Shown here in pieces: positions 12,002 to 26,422 of a stretch of DNA of 64,000 nt. This DNA comes from Cylicocyclus nassatus. Lineage: Eukaryota > Nematoda > Chromadorea > Rhabditida > Strongylidae. Within the stretch, counting starts at the first letter, position 1; each line of letters opens with the position of its first letter. Under the pieces are notes generated by a model that was not told where the DNA came from, ran no database searches, and saw only the letters and a list, made by a program, of their open reading frames with translations. Where the stretch lies: contig CATQJL010000001.1 in NCBI GenBank assembly GCA_958299035.1, positions 5,758,284 through 5,822,283 on the forward strand, given 5' to 3'. Both the position numbers and the translations under genes were made by a program.

Positions 12002-14143
12002 ATATCTTCAGCGTTCCGGATAAGACTCTATAGGTTTTTCAAGACTACCTTTGCTCTACTGGACAGCAAAAAAAAAACAGGCCGATCCAGAAAGCATGCC
12101 TGAGCGTCACTGTCCGAATATATGGCTATGAAATGGCTCGCATAGACAGCGATTCCCAAATTATACCCACCCATAGCTCCTTTATAACTTCAGCGTTTCG
12201 GATAAGACTCTATAGGTTTTTCAAGTCTACCTTTGCTCTATTTGAGAGCAAAAAATCCAGTCCAGTTCAAGAAGTCATGTGTGAGCATCTGTTCGAATAA
12301 AGGCTTTGAAATGGCTCGCATAGCCAGCGATTCCCAAATTATACCCACCCATAGCTCCTTTATAGCCTCAGCGTTCCGGATAAGACTTTAGAGTTTTCCA
12401 AGAATATCTTCATCTACTGGAGAGCAAAAAATCCAGGCCAGTCCATGAATTCATGCCTGAGCGTCACTGTCCGAATATAAGGCTTTAAAATGGTTCGCGT
12501 AGACAGCGATTCCCAAATTATACCCACCCATAGCTCCTTTATATCTTCAGCGTTCCGGATAAGACTCTATAGGTTTTTCAAGACTACCTTTGCTCTACTG
12601 GACAGCAAAAAAAAAACAGGCCGATCCAGAAAGCATGCCTGAGCGTCACTGTCCGAATATATGGCTATGAAATGGCTCGCATAGACAGCGATTCCCAAAT
12701 TATACCCACCCATAGCTCCTTTATAACCTCAGCGTTCCGTATAAGACTCTATAGGTTTTTCAAGACTACCTTTGCTCTACTGGACAGCAAAAAAAACAGG
12801 CCGATCCAGAAAGCATGCCTGAGCGTCACTGTCCGAATATATGGCTATGAAATGGCTCGCATAGACAGCGATTCCCAAATTATACCCACCCATAGCTCCT
12901 TTATAACCTCAGCGTTCCGGATAAGACTCTATAGGTTTTTCAAGACTACCTTTGCTCTACTGGACAGCAAAAAATACAGGCCGATTCAGGAAGTCATGTG
13001 TGAGCATCTGTTCGAATAAAGGCTTTGAAATGGCTCGCATAGACAGCGATTCCCAAATTATACCCACCCATAGCTCCTTTATAACCTCAGCGTTCCGTAT
13101 AAGACTCTATAGGTTTTTCAAGACTACCTTTGCTCTACTGGACAGCAAAAAAAAACAGGCCGATCCAGAAAGCATGCCTGAGCGTCACTGTCCGAATATA
13201 TGGCTATGAAATGGCTCGCATAGACAGCGATTCCCAAATTATAACCACCCATAGCTCCTTTATAACCTCAGCGTTCCGTATAAGACTCTATAGGTTTTTC
13301 AAGACTGCCTTTGCTCTACTGGACAGCAAAAAAAAAACAGGCCGATCCAGAAAGCATGCCTGAGCGTCACTGTCCGAATATATGGCTATGAAATGGCTCG
13401 CATAGACAGCGATTCCCAAATTATACCCACCCATAGCTCCTTTATAACCTCAGCGTTCCGGATAAGACTCTATAGGTTTTTCAAGACTACCTTTGCTCTA
13501 CTGGACAGCAAAAAATACAGGCAGATTCAGGAAGTCATGTGTGAGCATCTGTTCGAATAAAGGCTTTGAAATGGCTCGCATAGACAGCGATTCCCAAATT
13601 ATACCCACCCATAGCTCCTTTATAACTTCAGCGTTTCGGATAAGACTCTATAGGTTTTTCAAGTTTACCTTTGCTCTATTTGAGAGCAAAAAATCCAGTC
13701 CAGTTCAAGAAGTCATGTGAGAGCATCTGTTCGAATAAAGGCTTTGAAATGGCTCGCATAGTCAGCGATTCCCAAATTATACCCACCCATAGCTCCTTTA
13801 TAACCTCAGCGTTCCGGATAAGACTCTATAGGTTTTTCAAGACTACCTTTGCTCTACTGGACAGCAAAAAATACAGGCCGATTCAGGAAGTCATGTCTGA
13901 GTACCATGCCTTTGAAATAGATCGCAAGACAACGATTCTCAAATTATACCCACCCATAGCTCCCTTATATCTTCAGCGTTCCGGATAAGACTTTATAGTT
14001 TTTCAAGAATATCTTTGCTCTATTTGAGAGCAAAAAATCCAGTCCAGTTCAAGAAGTCATGTGTGAGCATCTGTTCGAATAAAGTCTTTGAAATGGCTCG
14101 CATAGACAGCGATTCCCAAATTATACCCACCCATAGCTCCTTT
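12002..14143. repeat. 2,142-bp HOR (12-mer), copy 2 (boundaries approximate)
   Basis: Near-identical second copy of the preceding unit. One difference noticed is 'aagactgcctttg' near 13,304, where copy 1 has 'aagactacctttg'. After about 14,145 the register changes to other variants. Confidence 0.85.
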
Positions 14144-14860
14144 ATAACTTCAGCGTTTCGGATAAGACTCTATAGGTTTTTCAAGTCTACCTTTGCTCTA
14201 TTTGAGAGCAAAAAATCCAGTCCAGTTCAAGAAGTCATGTGTGAGCATCTGTTCGAATAAATTCTTTGAAATGGCTCGCATAGTCAGCGATTCCCAAATT
14301 ATACCCACCCATAGCTCCTTTATAACCTCAGCGTTCCGGATAAGACTCTATAAGTTTCAAGACTACCTTTGCTCTACTGGACAGCAAAAAATACAGGCCG
14401 ATTCCGGAAGTCATGTCTGAGTACCATGCCTTTGAATTAGATCGCAAGACAACGATTCTCAAATTATACCCACCCATAGCTCCTTTATATCTTCAGCGTT
14501 CCGGATAAGACTCTATAGGTTTTTCAAGACTACCTTTGCTCTACTGGACAGCAAAAAATACAGACCGATTAAGGAAGTCATGTGTGAGCATCTGTTCGAA
14601 TAAAGGCTTTGAAATGGCTCGCATAGACAGCGATTCCCAAATTATACCCACCCATAGCTCCTTTATAACCTCAGCGTTCCGGATAAGACTTTAGAGTTTT
14701 CCAAGAATATCTTCATCTACTGGAGAGCAAAAAATCCAGGCCAGTCCAGGAAATCATGCCTGAGCGTCACTGTCCGAATATAAGGCTTTAAAATGGTTCG
14801 CATAGACAGCGATTCCCAAATTATACCCACCCATAGCTCCTTTATAACCTCAGCGTTCCG
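14144..14860. repeat. Transition zone between two satellite haplotype families
   Basis: The beta-rich, GAATTC-bearing family ends here and a family with 'ccaggaaatcatgcc' and 'ttcgcatag' gamma monomers begins. The zone holds unusual monomers, for example 'taagtttcaagac' (near 14,351), which lacks three T, 'gattccggaagtc' (near 14,400) and 'cagaccgattaagg' (near 14,562). I found no non-satellite sequence at the switch. Confidence 0.7.
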
Positions 14861-17800
14861 GATAACACTCTATAGGTTTTTCAAGACTACCTTTGCTCTA
14901 CTGGACAGCAAAAAATACAGGCCGATTCAGGAAGTCATGTGTGAGCATCTGTTCGAATAAAGGATTTGAAATGGCTCGCATAGACAGCGATTCCCAAATT
15001 ATACCCACCCATAGCTCCTTTATAACTTCAGCGTTTCGGATAAGACTCTATAGGTTTTTCAAGTCTACCTTTGCTCTATTTGAGAGCAAAAAATCCAGTC
15101 CAGTTCAAGAAGTCATGTGTGAGCATCTGTTCGAATAAAGGCTTTGAAATGGCTCGCATAGTCAGCGATTCCCAAATTATACCCACCCATAGCTCCTTTA
15201 TAACCTCAGCGTTCCGGATAAGACTCTATAGGTTTTTCAAGTCTACCTTTGCTCTACTGGACAGCAAAAAATACAGGCCGATTCAGGAAGTCATGTGTGA
15301 GCATCTGTTCGAATAAAGGATTTGAAATGGCTCGCATAGACAGCGATTCCCAAATTATACCCACCCATAGCTCCTTTATAACTTCAGCGTTTCGGATAAG
15401 ACTCTATAGGTTTTTGAAGACTACCTTTGCTCTACTGGACAGCAAAAAATACAGGCCGATTCAGGAAGTCATGTGTGAGCATCTGTCCGAATATAAGGCT
15501 TTAAAATGGTTCGCATAGACAGCGATTCCCAAATTATACCCACCCATAGCTCCTTTATAACTTCAGCGTTTCGGATAAGACTCTATAAGTTTTTCAAGTC
15601 TACCTTTGCTCTATTTGAGAGCAAAAAATCCAGTCCAGTTCAAGAAGTCATGTGTGAGCATCTGTTCGAATAAAGGCTTTGAAATGGCTCGCATAGTCAG
15701 CGATTCCCAAATTATACCCACGCATAGCTCCTTTATAACCTTAGCGTTCCGGATAAGACTCTATAGGTTTTTCAAGTCTACCTTTGCTCTACTGGACAGC
15801 AAAAAATACAGGCCGATTCGGGAAGTCATGTCTGAGTACCATGCCTTTGAAATAGATCGCAAGACAACGATTCCCAAATTATACCCACCCATAGCTCCCT
15901 TATCTTTTCAGCGTTCCGGATAAGACTTTATAGTTTTTCAAGAATATCTTTGCTCTATTTGAGAGCAAAAAATCCTGTCCAGTTCAAGAGGTCATGTGTG
16001 AGCATCTGTTCGAATAAAGGCTTTGAAATGGCTCGCATAGTCAGCGATTCCCAAATTATACCCACCCATAGCTCCTTTATAACCTCAGCGTTCCGGATAA
16101 GACTCTATAGGTTTTTCAAGACTACCTTTCCTCTACTGGACAGCAAAAAAAACAGGCCGATCCAGAAAGTCATGCCTGAGCGTCACTGTCCGAATATATG
16201 GCTATGAAATGGCTCGCATAGACAGCGACTCCCAAATTATACCCACCCATAGCTCCTTTATAACCTCAGCGTTCCGGATAAGACTCTATAGGTTTCAAGA
16301 CTACCTTTGCTCTACTGGACAGCAAAAAATACAGGCCGATTCCGGAAGTCATGTCTGAGTACCATGCCTTTGAATTAGATCGCAAGACAACGATTCTCAA
16401 ATTATACCCACCCATAGCTCCTTTATATCTTCAGCGTTCCGTATAAGACTCTATAGGTTTTTCAAGACTACCTTTGCTCTACTGGACAGCAAAAAATACA
16501 GGCCGATTCAGGAAGTCATGTGTGAGCATCTGTTCGAATAAAGGCTTTGAAATGGCTCGCATAGACAGCGATTCCCAAATTATACCCACCCATAGCTCCT
16601 TTATAACCTCAGCGTTCCGGATAAGACTTTAGAGTTTTCCAAGAATATCTTCATCTACTGGAGAGCAAAAAATCCAGGCCAGTCCAGGAAATCATGCCTG
16701 AGCGTCACTGTCCGAATATAAGGCTTTAAAATGGTTCGCATAGACAGCGATTCCCAAATTATACCCACCCATAGCTCCTTTATAACCTCAGCGTTCCGGA
16801 TAACACTCTATAGGTTTTTCAAGACTACCTTTGCTCTACTGGACAGCAAAAAATACAGGCCGATTCAGGAAGTCATGTGTGAGCATCTGTTCGAATAAAG
16901 GATTTGAAATGGCTCGCATAGACAGCGATTCCCAAATTATACCCACCCATAGCTCCTTTATAACTTCAGCGTTTCGGATAAGACTCTATAGGTTTTTCAA
17001 GTCTACCTTTGCTCTATTTGAGAGCAAAAAATCCAGTCCAGTTCAAGAAGTCATGTGTGAGCATCTGTTCGAATAAAGGCTTTGAAATGGCTCGCATAGT
17101 CAGCGATTCCCAAATTATACCCACCCATAGCTCCTTTATAACCTCAGCGTTCCGGATAAGACTCTATAGGTTTTTCAAGTCTACCTTTGCTCTACTGGAC
17201 AGCAAAAAATACAGGCCGATTCAGGAAGTCATGTGTGAGCATCTGTTCGAATAAAGGATTTGAAATGGCTCGCATAGACAGCGATTCCCAAATTATACCC
17301 ACCCATAGCTCCTTTATAACTTCAGCGTTTCGGATAAGACTCTATAAGTTTTTCAAGTCTACCTTTGCTCTATTTGAGAGCAAAAAATCCAGTCCAGTTC
17401 AAGAAGTCATGTGTGAGCATCTGTTCGAATAAAGGCTTTGAAATGGCTCGCATAGTCAGCGATTCCCAAATTATACCCACCCATAGCTCCTTTATAACCT
17501 TAGCGTTCCGGATAAGACTCTATAGGTTTTTCAAGTCTACCTTTGCTCTACTGGACAGCAAAAAATACAGGCCGATTCGGGAAGTCATGTCTGAGTACCA
17601 TGCCTTTGAATTAGATCGCAAGACAACGATTCTCAAATTATACCCACCCATAGCTCCTTTATATCTTCAGCGTTCCGGATAAGACTCTATAGGTTTTTCA
17701 AGACTACCTTTGCTCTATTTGAGAGCAAAAAATCCTGTCCAGTTCAAGAGGTCATGTGTGAGCATCTGTTCGAATAAAGGCTTTGAAATGGCTCGCATAG

Positions 17801-20800
17801 TCAGCGATTCCCAAATTATACCCACCCATAGCTCCTTTATAACCTCAGCGTTCCGGATAAGACTCTATAGGTTTTTCAAGACTACCTTTCCTCTACTGGA
17901 CAGCAAAAAAAACAGGCCGATCCAGAAAGTCATGCCTGAGCGTCACTGTCCGAATATATGGCTATGAAATGGCTCGCATAGACAGCGACTCCCAAATTAT
18001 ACCCACCCATAGCTCCTTTATAACCTCAGCGTTCCGGATAAGACTCTATAGGTTTCAAGACTACCTTTGCTCTACTGGACAGCAAAAAATACAGGCCGAT
18101 TCCGGAAGTCATGTCTGAGTACCATGCCTTTGAATTAGATCGCAAGACAACGATTCTCAAATTATACCCACCCATAGCTCCTTTATAACTTCAGCGTTTC
18201 GGATAAGACTCTATAAGTTTTTCAAGTCTACCTTTGCTCTATTTGAGAGCAAAAAATCCAGTCCAGTTCAAGAAGTCATGTGTGAGCATCTGTTCGAATA
18301 AAGGCTTTGAAATGGCTCGCATAGTCAGCGATTCCCAAACTATACCCACCCATAGCTCCTTTATAACCTTAGCGTTCCGGATAAGACTCTATAGGTTTTT
18401 CAAGTCTACCTTTGCTCTACTGGACAGCAAAAAATACAGGCCGATTCGGGAAGTCATGTCTGAGTACCATGCCTTTGAATTAGATCGCAAGACAACGATT
18501 CTCAAATTATACCCACCCATAGCTCCTTTATAACTTCAGCGTTTCGGATAAGACTCTATAGGTTTTTCAAGACTACCTTTGCTCTACTGGACAGCAAAAA
18601 ATACAGGCCGATTCAGGAAGTCATGTGTGAGCATCTGTCCGAATATAAGGCTTTAAAATGGTTCGCATAGACAGCGATTCCCAAATTATACCCACCCATA
18701 GCTCCTTTATAACTTCAGCGTTTCGGATAAGACTCTATAAGTTTTTCAAGTCTACCTTTGCTCTATTTGAGAGCAAAAAATCCAGTCCAGTTCAAGAAGT
18801 CATGTGTGAGCATCTGTTCGAATAAAGGCTTTGAAATGGCTCGCATAGTCAGCGATTCCCAAATTATACCCACGCATAGCTCCTTTATAACCTTAGCGTT
18901 CCGGATAAGACTCTATAGGTTTTTCAAGTCTACCTTTGCTCTACTGGACAGCAAAAAATAAAGGCCGATTCGGGAAGTCATGTCTGAGTACCATGCCTTT
19001 GAAATAGATCGCAAGACAACGATTCCCAAATTATACCCACCCATAGCTCCCTTATCTCTTCAGCGTTCCGGATAAGACTTTATAGTTTTTCAAGAATATC
19101 TTTGCTCTATTTGAGAGCAAAAAATCCTGTCCAGTTCAAGAGGTCATGTGTGAGCATCTGTTCGAATAAAGGCTTTGAAATGGCTCGCATAGTCAGCGAT
19201 TCCCAAATTATACCCACCCATAGCTCCTTTATAACCTCAGCGTTCCGGATAAGACTCTATAGGTTTTTCAAGACTACCTTTCCTCTACTGGACAGCAAAA
19301 AAAAACAGGCCGATCCAGAAAGTCATGCCTGAGCGTCACTGTCCGAATATATGGCTATGAAATGGCTCGCATAGACAGCGACTCCCAAATTATACCCACC
19401 CATAGCTCCTTTATAACCTCAGCGTTCCGGATAAGACTCTATAGGTTTCAAGACTACCTTTGCTCTACTGGACAGCAAAAAATACAGGCCGATTCCGGAA
19501 GTCATGTCTGAGTACCATGCCTTTGAATTAGATCGCAAGACAACGATTCTCAAATTATACCCACCCATAGCTCCTTTATATCTTCAGCGTTCCGGATAAG
19601 ACTCTATAGGTTTTTCAAGACTACCTTTGCTCTACTGGACAGCAAAAAATACAGGCCGATTCAGGAAGTCATGTGTGAGCATCTGTTCGAATAAAGGCTT
19701 TGAAATGGCTCGCATAGACAGCGATTCCCAAATTATACCCACCCATAGCTCCTTTATAACCTCAGCGTTCCGGATAAGACTTTAGAGTTTTCCAAGAATA
19801 TCTTCATCTACTGGAGAGCAAAAAATCCAGGCCAGTCCAGGAAATCATGCCTGAGCGTCACTGTCCGAATATAAGGCTTTAAAATGGTTCGCATAGACAG
19901 CGATTCCCAAATTATACCCACCCATAGCTCCTTTATAACCTCAGCGTTCCGGATAACACTCTATAGGTTTTTCAAGACTACCTTTGCTCTACTGGACAGC
20001 AAAAAATACAGGCCGATTCAGGAAGTCATGTGTGAGCATCTGTTCGAATAAAGGATTTGAAATGGCTCGCATAGACAGCGATTCCCAAATTATACCCACC
20101 CATAGCTCCTTTATAACTTCAGCGTTTCGGATAAGACTCTATAGGTTTTTCAAGTCTACCTTTGCTCTATTTGAGAGCAAAAAATCCAGTCCAGTTCAAG
20201 AAGTCATGTGTGAGCATCTGTTCGAATAAAGGCTTTGAAATGGCTCGCATAGTCAGCGATTCCCAAATTATACCCACCCATAGCTCCTTTATAACCTCAG
20301 CGTTCCGGATAAGACTCTATAGGTTTTTCAAGTCTACCTTTGCTCTACTGGACAGCAAAAAATACAGGCCGATTCAGGAAGTCATGTGTGAGCATCTGTT
20401 CGAATAAAGGATTTGAAATGGCTCGCATAGACAGCGATTCCCAAATTATACCCACCCATAGCTCCTTTATAACTTCAGCGTTTCGGATAAGACTCTATAG
20501 GTTTTTCAAGACTACCTTTGCTCTACTGGACAGCAAAAAATACAGGCCGATTCAGGAAGTCATGTGTGAGCATCTGTCCGAATATAAGGCTTTAAAATGG
20601 TTCGCATAGACAGCGATTCCCAAATTATACCCACCCATAGCTCCTTTATAACCTTAGCGTTCCGGATAAGACTCTATAGGTTTTTCAAGTCTACCTTTGC
20701 TCTACTGGACAGCAAAAAATACAGGCCGATTCAGGAAGTCATGTGTGAGCATCTGTTCGAATAAAGGATTTGAAATGGCTCGCATAGACAGCGATTCCCA

Positions 20801-22110
20801 AATTATACCCACCCATAGCTCCCTTATCTCTTCAGCGTTCCGGATAAGACTTTATAGTTTTTCAAGAATATCTTTGCTCTATTTGAGAGCAAAAAATCCT
20901 GTCCAGTTCAAGAGGTCATGTGTGAGCATCTGTTCGAATAAAGGCTTTGAAATGGCTCGCATAGTCAGCGATTCCCAAATTATACCCACCCATAGCTCCT
21001 TTATAACCTCAGCGTTCCGGATAAGACTCTATAGGTTTTTCAAGACTACCTTTCCTCTACTGGACAGCAAAAAAAACAGGCCGATCCAGAAAGTCATGCC
21101 TGAGCGTCACTGTCCGAATATATGGCTATGAAATGGCTCGCATAGACAGCGACTCCCAAATTATACCCACCCATAGCTCCTTTATAACCTCAGCGTTCCG
21201 GATAAGACTCTATAGGTTTCAAGACTACCTTTGCTCTACTGGACAGCAAAAAATACAGGCCGATTCCGGAAGTCATGTCTGAGTACCATGCCTTTGAATT
21301 AGATCGCAAGACAACGATTCTCAAATTATACCCACCCATAGCTCCTTTATATCTTCAGCGTTCCGGATAAGACTCTATAGGTTTTTCAAGACTACCTTTG
21401 CTCTACTGGACAGCAAAAAATACAGGCCGATTCAGGAAGTCATGTGTGAGCATCTGTTCGAATAAAGGCTTTGAAATGGCTCGCATAGACAGCGATTCCC
21501 AAATTATACCCACCCATAGCTCCTTTATAACCTCAGCGTTCCGGATAAGACTTTAGAGTTTTCCAAGAATATCTTCATCTACTGGAGAGCAAAAAATCCA
21601 GGCCAGTCCAGGAAATCATGCCTGAGCGTCACTGTCCGAATATAAGGCTTTAAAATGGTTCGCATAGACAGCGATTCCCAAATTATACCCACCCATAGCT
21701 CCTTTATAACCTCAGCGTTCCGGATAACACTCTATAGGTTTTTCAAGACTACCTTTGCTCTACTGGACAGCAAAAAATACAGGCCGATTCAGGAAGTCAT
21801 GTGTGAGCATCTGTTCGAATAAAGGATTTGAAATGGCTCGCATAGACAGCGATTCCCAAATTATACCCACCCATAGCTCCTTTATAACTTCAGCGTTTCG
21901 GATAAGACTCTATAGGTTTTTCAAGTCTACCTTTGCTCTATTTGAGAGCAAAAAATCCAGTCCAGTTCAAGAAGTCATGTGTGAGCATCTGTTCGAATAA
22001 AGGCTTTGAAATGGCTCGCATAGTCAGCGATTCCCAAATTATACCCACCCATAGCTCCTTTATAACCTCAGCGTTCCGGATAAGACTCTATAGGTTTTTC
22101 AAGTCTACCT

Positions 22111-22990
22111 TTGCTCTACTGGACAGCAAAAAATACAGGCCGATTCAGGAAGTCATGTGTGAGCATCTGTTCGAATAAAGGATTTGAAATGGCTCGCATA
22201 GACAGCGATTCCCAAATTATACCCACCCATAGCTCCTTTATAACTTCAGCGTTTCGGATAAGACTCTATAGGTTTTTCAAGACTACCTTTGCTCTACTGG
22301 ACAGCAAAAAATACAGGCCGATTCAGGAAGTCATGTGTGAGCATCTGTCCGAATATAAGGCTTTAAAATGGTTCGCATAGACAGCGATTCCCAAATTATA
22401 CCCACCCATAGCTCCTTTATAACCTTAGCGTTCCGGATAAGACTCTATAGGTTTTTCAAGTCTACCTTTGCTCTACTGGACAGCAAAAAATACAGGCCGA
22501 TTCGGGAAGTCATGTCTGAGTACCATGCCTTTGAATTAGATCGCAAGACAACGATTCTCAAATTATACCCACCCATAGCTCCTTTATATCTTCAGCGTTC
22601 CGGATAAGACTCTATAGGTTTTTCAAGACTACCTTTGCTCTACTGGACAGCAAAAAATACAGGCCGATTCAGGAAGTCATGTGTGAGCATCTGTTCGAAT
22701 AAAGGATTTGAAATGGCTCGCATAGACAGCGATTCCCAAATTATACCCACCCATAGCTCCTTTATAACTTCAGCGTTTCGGATAAGACTCTATAGGTTTT
22801 TCAAGACTACCTTTGCTCTACTGGACAGCAAAAAATACAGGCCGATTCAGGAAGTCATGTGTGAGCATCTGTCCGAATATAAGGCTTTAAAATGGTTCGC
22901 ATAGACAGCGATTCCCAAATTATACCCACCCATAGCTCCTTTATAACTTCAGCGTTTCGGATAAGACTCTATAAGTTTTTCAAGTCTACC
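22111..22990. repeat. 524-bp trimer run (~1.7 copies)
   Basis: Order alpha (178), epsilon (179), delta (167), then alpha and epsilon again. Phase points 22,111 and 22,635 are exactly 524 bp apart, with the same successors. Confidence 0.85.
22289..22467. repeat. Representative epsilon (hybrid alpha/gamma) monomer, 179 bp
   Basis: The left part of the linker is alpha-like ('gtgtgagcatctgt') but continues into the gamma-like 'ccgaatataaggctttaaaa' and 'tggttcgcatag'. This hybrid is absent from the first 14 kb as far as I could see and is the middle unit of the 524-bp trimers. It looks like a product of recombination between alpha and gamma monomers that was then amplified. Confidence 0.82.
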
Positions 22991-24572
22991 TTTGCTCTAT
23001 TTGAGAGCAAAAAATCCAGTCCAGTTCAAGAAGTCATGTGTGAGCATCTGTTCGAATAAAGGCTTTGAAATGGCTCGCATAGTCAGCGATTCCCAAATTA
23101 TACCCACGCATAGCTCCTTTATAACCTTAGCGTTCCGGATAAGACTCTATAGGTTTTTCAAGTCTACCTTTGCTCTACTGGACAGCAAAAAATACAGGCC
23201 GATTCGGGAAGTCATGTCTGAGTACCATGCCTTTGAAATAGATCGCAAGACAACGATTCCCAAATTATACCCACCCATAGCTCCCTTATCTCTTCAGCGT
23301 TCCGGATAAGACTTTATAGTTTTTCAAGAATATCTTTGCTCTATTTGAGAGCAAAAAATCCTGTCCAGTTCAAGAGGTCATGTGTGAGCATCTGTTCGAA
23401 TAAAGGCTTTGAAATGGCTCGCATAGTCAGCGATTCCCAAATTATACCCACCCATAGCTCCTTTATAACCTCAGCGTTCCGGATAAGACTCTATAGGTTT
23501 TTCAAGACTACCTTTCCTCTACTGGACAGCAAAAAAAACAGGCCGATCCAGAAAGTCATGCCTGAGCGTCACTGTCCGAATATATGGCTATGAAATGGCT
23601 CGCATAGACAGCGACTCCCAAATTATACCCACCCATAGCTCCTTTATAACCTCAGCGTTCCGGATAAGACTCTATAGGTTTCAAGACTACCTTTGCTCTA
23701 CTGGACAGCAAAAAATACAGGCCGATTCCGGAAGTCATGTCTGAGTACCATGCCTTTGAATTAGATCGCAAGACAACGATTCTCAAATTATACCCACCCA
23801 TAGCTCCTTTATATCTTCAGCGTTCCGGATAAGACTCTATAGGTTTTTCAAGACTACCTTTGCTCTACTGGACAGCAAAAAATACAGGCCGATTCAGGAA
23901 GTCATGTGTGAGCATCTGTTCGAATAAAGGCTTTGAAATGGCTCGCATAGACAGCGATTCCCAAATTATACCCACCCATAGCTCCTTTATAACCTCAGCG
24001 TTCCGGATAAGACTTTAGAGTTTTCCAAGAATATCTTCATCTACTGGAGAGCAAAAAATCCAGGCCAGTCCAGGAAATCATGCCTGAGCGTCACTGTCCG
24101 AATATAAGGCTTTAAAATGGTTCGCATAGACAGCGATTCCCAAATTATACCCACCCATAGCTCCTTTATAACCTCAGCGTTCCGTATAACACTCTATAGG
24201 TTTTTCAAGACTACCTTTGCTCTACTGGACAGCAAAAAATACAGGCCGATTCAGGAAGTCATGTGTGAGCATCTGTTCGAATAAAGGATTTGAAATGGCT
24301 CGCATAGACAGCGATTCCCAAATTATACCCACCCATAGCTCCTTTATAACTTCAGCGTTTCGGATAAGACTCTATAGGTTTTTCAAGTCTACCTTTGCTC
24401 TATTTGAGAGCAAAAAATCCAGTCCAGTTCAAGAAGTCATGTGTGAGCATCTGTTCGAATAAAGGCTTTGAAATGGCTCGCATAGTCAGCGATTCCCAAA
24501 TTATACCCACCCATAGCTCCTTTATAACCTCAGCGTTCCGGATAAGACTCTATAGGTTTTTCAAGTCTACCT

Positions 24573-25977
24573 TTGCTCTACTGGACAGCAAAAAATACAG
24601 GCCGATTCAGGAAGTCATGTGTGAGCATCTGTTCGAATAAAGGATTTGAAATGGCTCGCATAGACAGCGATTCCCAAATTATACCCACCCATAGCTCCTT
24701 TATAACTTCAGCGTTTCGGATAAGACTCTATAGGTTTTTCAAGACTACCTTTGCTCTACTGGACAGCAAAAAATACAGGCCGATTCAGGAAGTCATGTGT
24801 GAGCATCTGTCCGAATATAAGGCTTTAAAATGGTTCGCATAGACAGCGATTCCCAAATTATACCCACCCATAGCTCCTTTATAACCTTAGCGTTCCGGAT
24901 AAGACTCTATAGGTTTTTCAAGTCTACCTTTGCTCTACTGGACAGCAAAAAATACAGGCCGATTCGGGAAGTCATGTCTGAGTACCATGCCTTTGAATTA
25001 GATCGCAAGACAACGATTCTCAAATTATACCCACCCATAGCTCCTTTATATCTTCAGCGTTCCGGATAAGACTCTATAGGTTTTTCAAGACTACCTTTGC
25101 TCTACTGGACAGCAAAAAATACAGGCCGATTCAGGAAGTCATGTGTGAGCATCTGTTCGAATAAAGGATTTGAAATGGCTCGCATAGACAGCGATTCCCA
25201 AATTATACCCACCCATAGCTCCTTTATAACTTCAGCGTTTCGGATAAGACTCTATAGGTTTTTCAAGACTACCTTTGCTCTACTGGACAGCAAAAAATAC
25301 AGGCCGATTCAGGAAGTCATGTGTGAGCATCTGTCCGAATATAAGGCTTTAAAATGGTTCGCATAGACAGCGATTCCCAAATTATACCCACCCATAGCTC
25401 CTTTATAACCTTAGCGTTCCGGATAAGACTCTATAGGTTTTTCAAGTCTACCTTTGCTCTACTGGACAGCAAAAAATACAGGCCGATTCGGGAAGTCATG
25501 TCTGAGTACCATGCCTTTGAATTAGATCGCAAGACAACGATTCTCAAATTATACCCACCCATAGCTCCTTTATATCTTCAGCGTTCCGGATAAGACTCTA
25601 TAGGTTTTTCAAGACTACCTTTGCTCTACTGGACAGCAAAAAATACAGGCCGATTCAGGAAGTCATGTGTGAGCATCTGTTCGAATAAAGGATTTGAAAT
25701 GGCTCGCATAGACAGCGATTCCCAAATTATACCCACCCATAGCTCCTTTATAACTTCAGCGTTTCGGATAAGACTCTATAGGTTTTTCAAGACTACCTTT
25801 GCTCTACTGGACAGCAAAAAATACAGGCCGATTCAGGAAGTCATGTGTGAGCATCTGTCCGAATATAAGGCTTTAAAATGGTTCGCATAGACAGCGATTC
25901 CCAAATTATACCCACCCATAGCTCCTTTATAACTTCAGCGTTTCGGATAAGACTCTATAAGTTTTTCAAGTCTTCCT
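24573..25977. repeat. 524-bp trimer run (~2.7 copies)
   Basis: Phase points 24,573, 25,097 and 25,621 are each 524 bp apart and followed by the same epsilon and delta monomers. The last copy lacks delta and passes into an alpha monomer with 'ctctataagtttttc'. Confidence 0.87.
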
Positions 25978-26422
25978 TTGCTCTATTTGAGAGCAAAAAA
26001 TCCAGTCCAGTTCAAGAAGTCATGTGTGAGCATCTGTTCGAATAAAGGCTTTGAAATGGCTCGCATAGTCAGCGATTCCCAAATTATACCCACGCATAGC
26101 TCCTTTATAACCTTAGCGTTCCGGATAAGACTCTATAGGTTTTTCAAGTCTACCTTTGCTCTACTGGACAGCAAAAAATACAGGCCGATTCGGGAAGTCA
26201 TGTCTGAGTACCATGCCTTTGAAATAGATCGCAAGACAACGATTCCCAAATTATACCCACCCATAGCTCCCTTATCTCTTCAGCGTTCCGGATAAGACTT
26301 TATAGTTTTTCAAGAATATCTTTGCTCTATTTGAGAGCAAAAAATCCTGTCCAGTTCAAGAGGTCATGTGTGAGCATCTGTTCGAATAAAGGCTTTGAAA
26401 TGGCTCGCATAGTCAGCGATTC

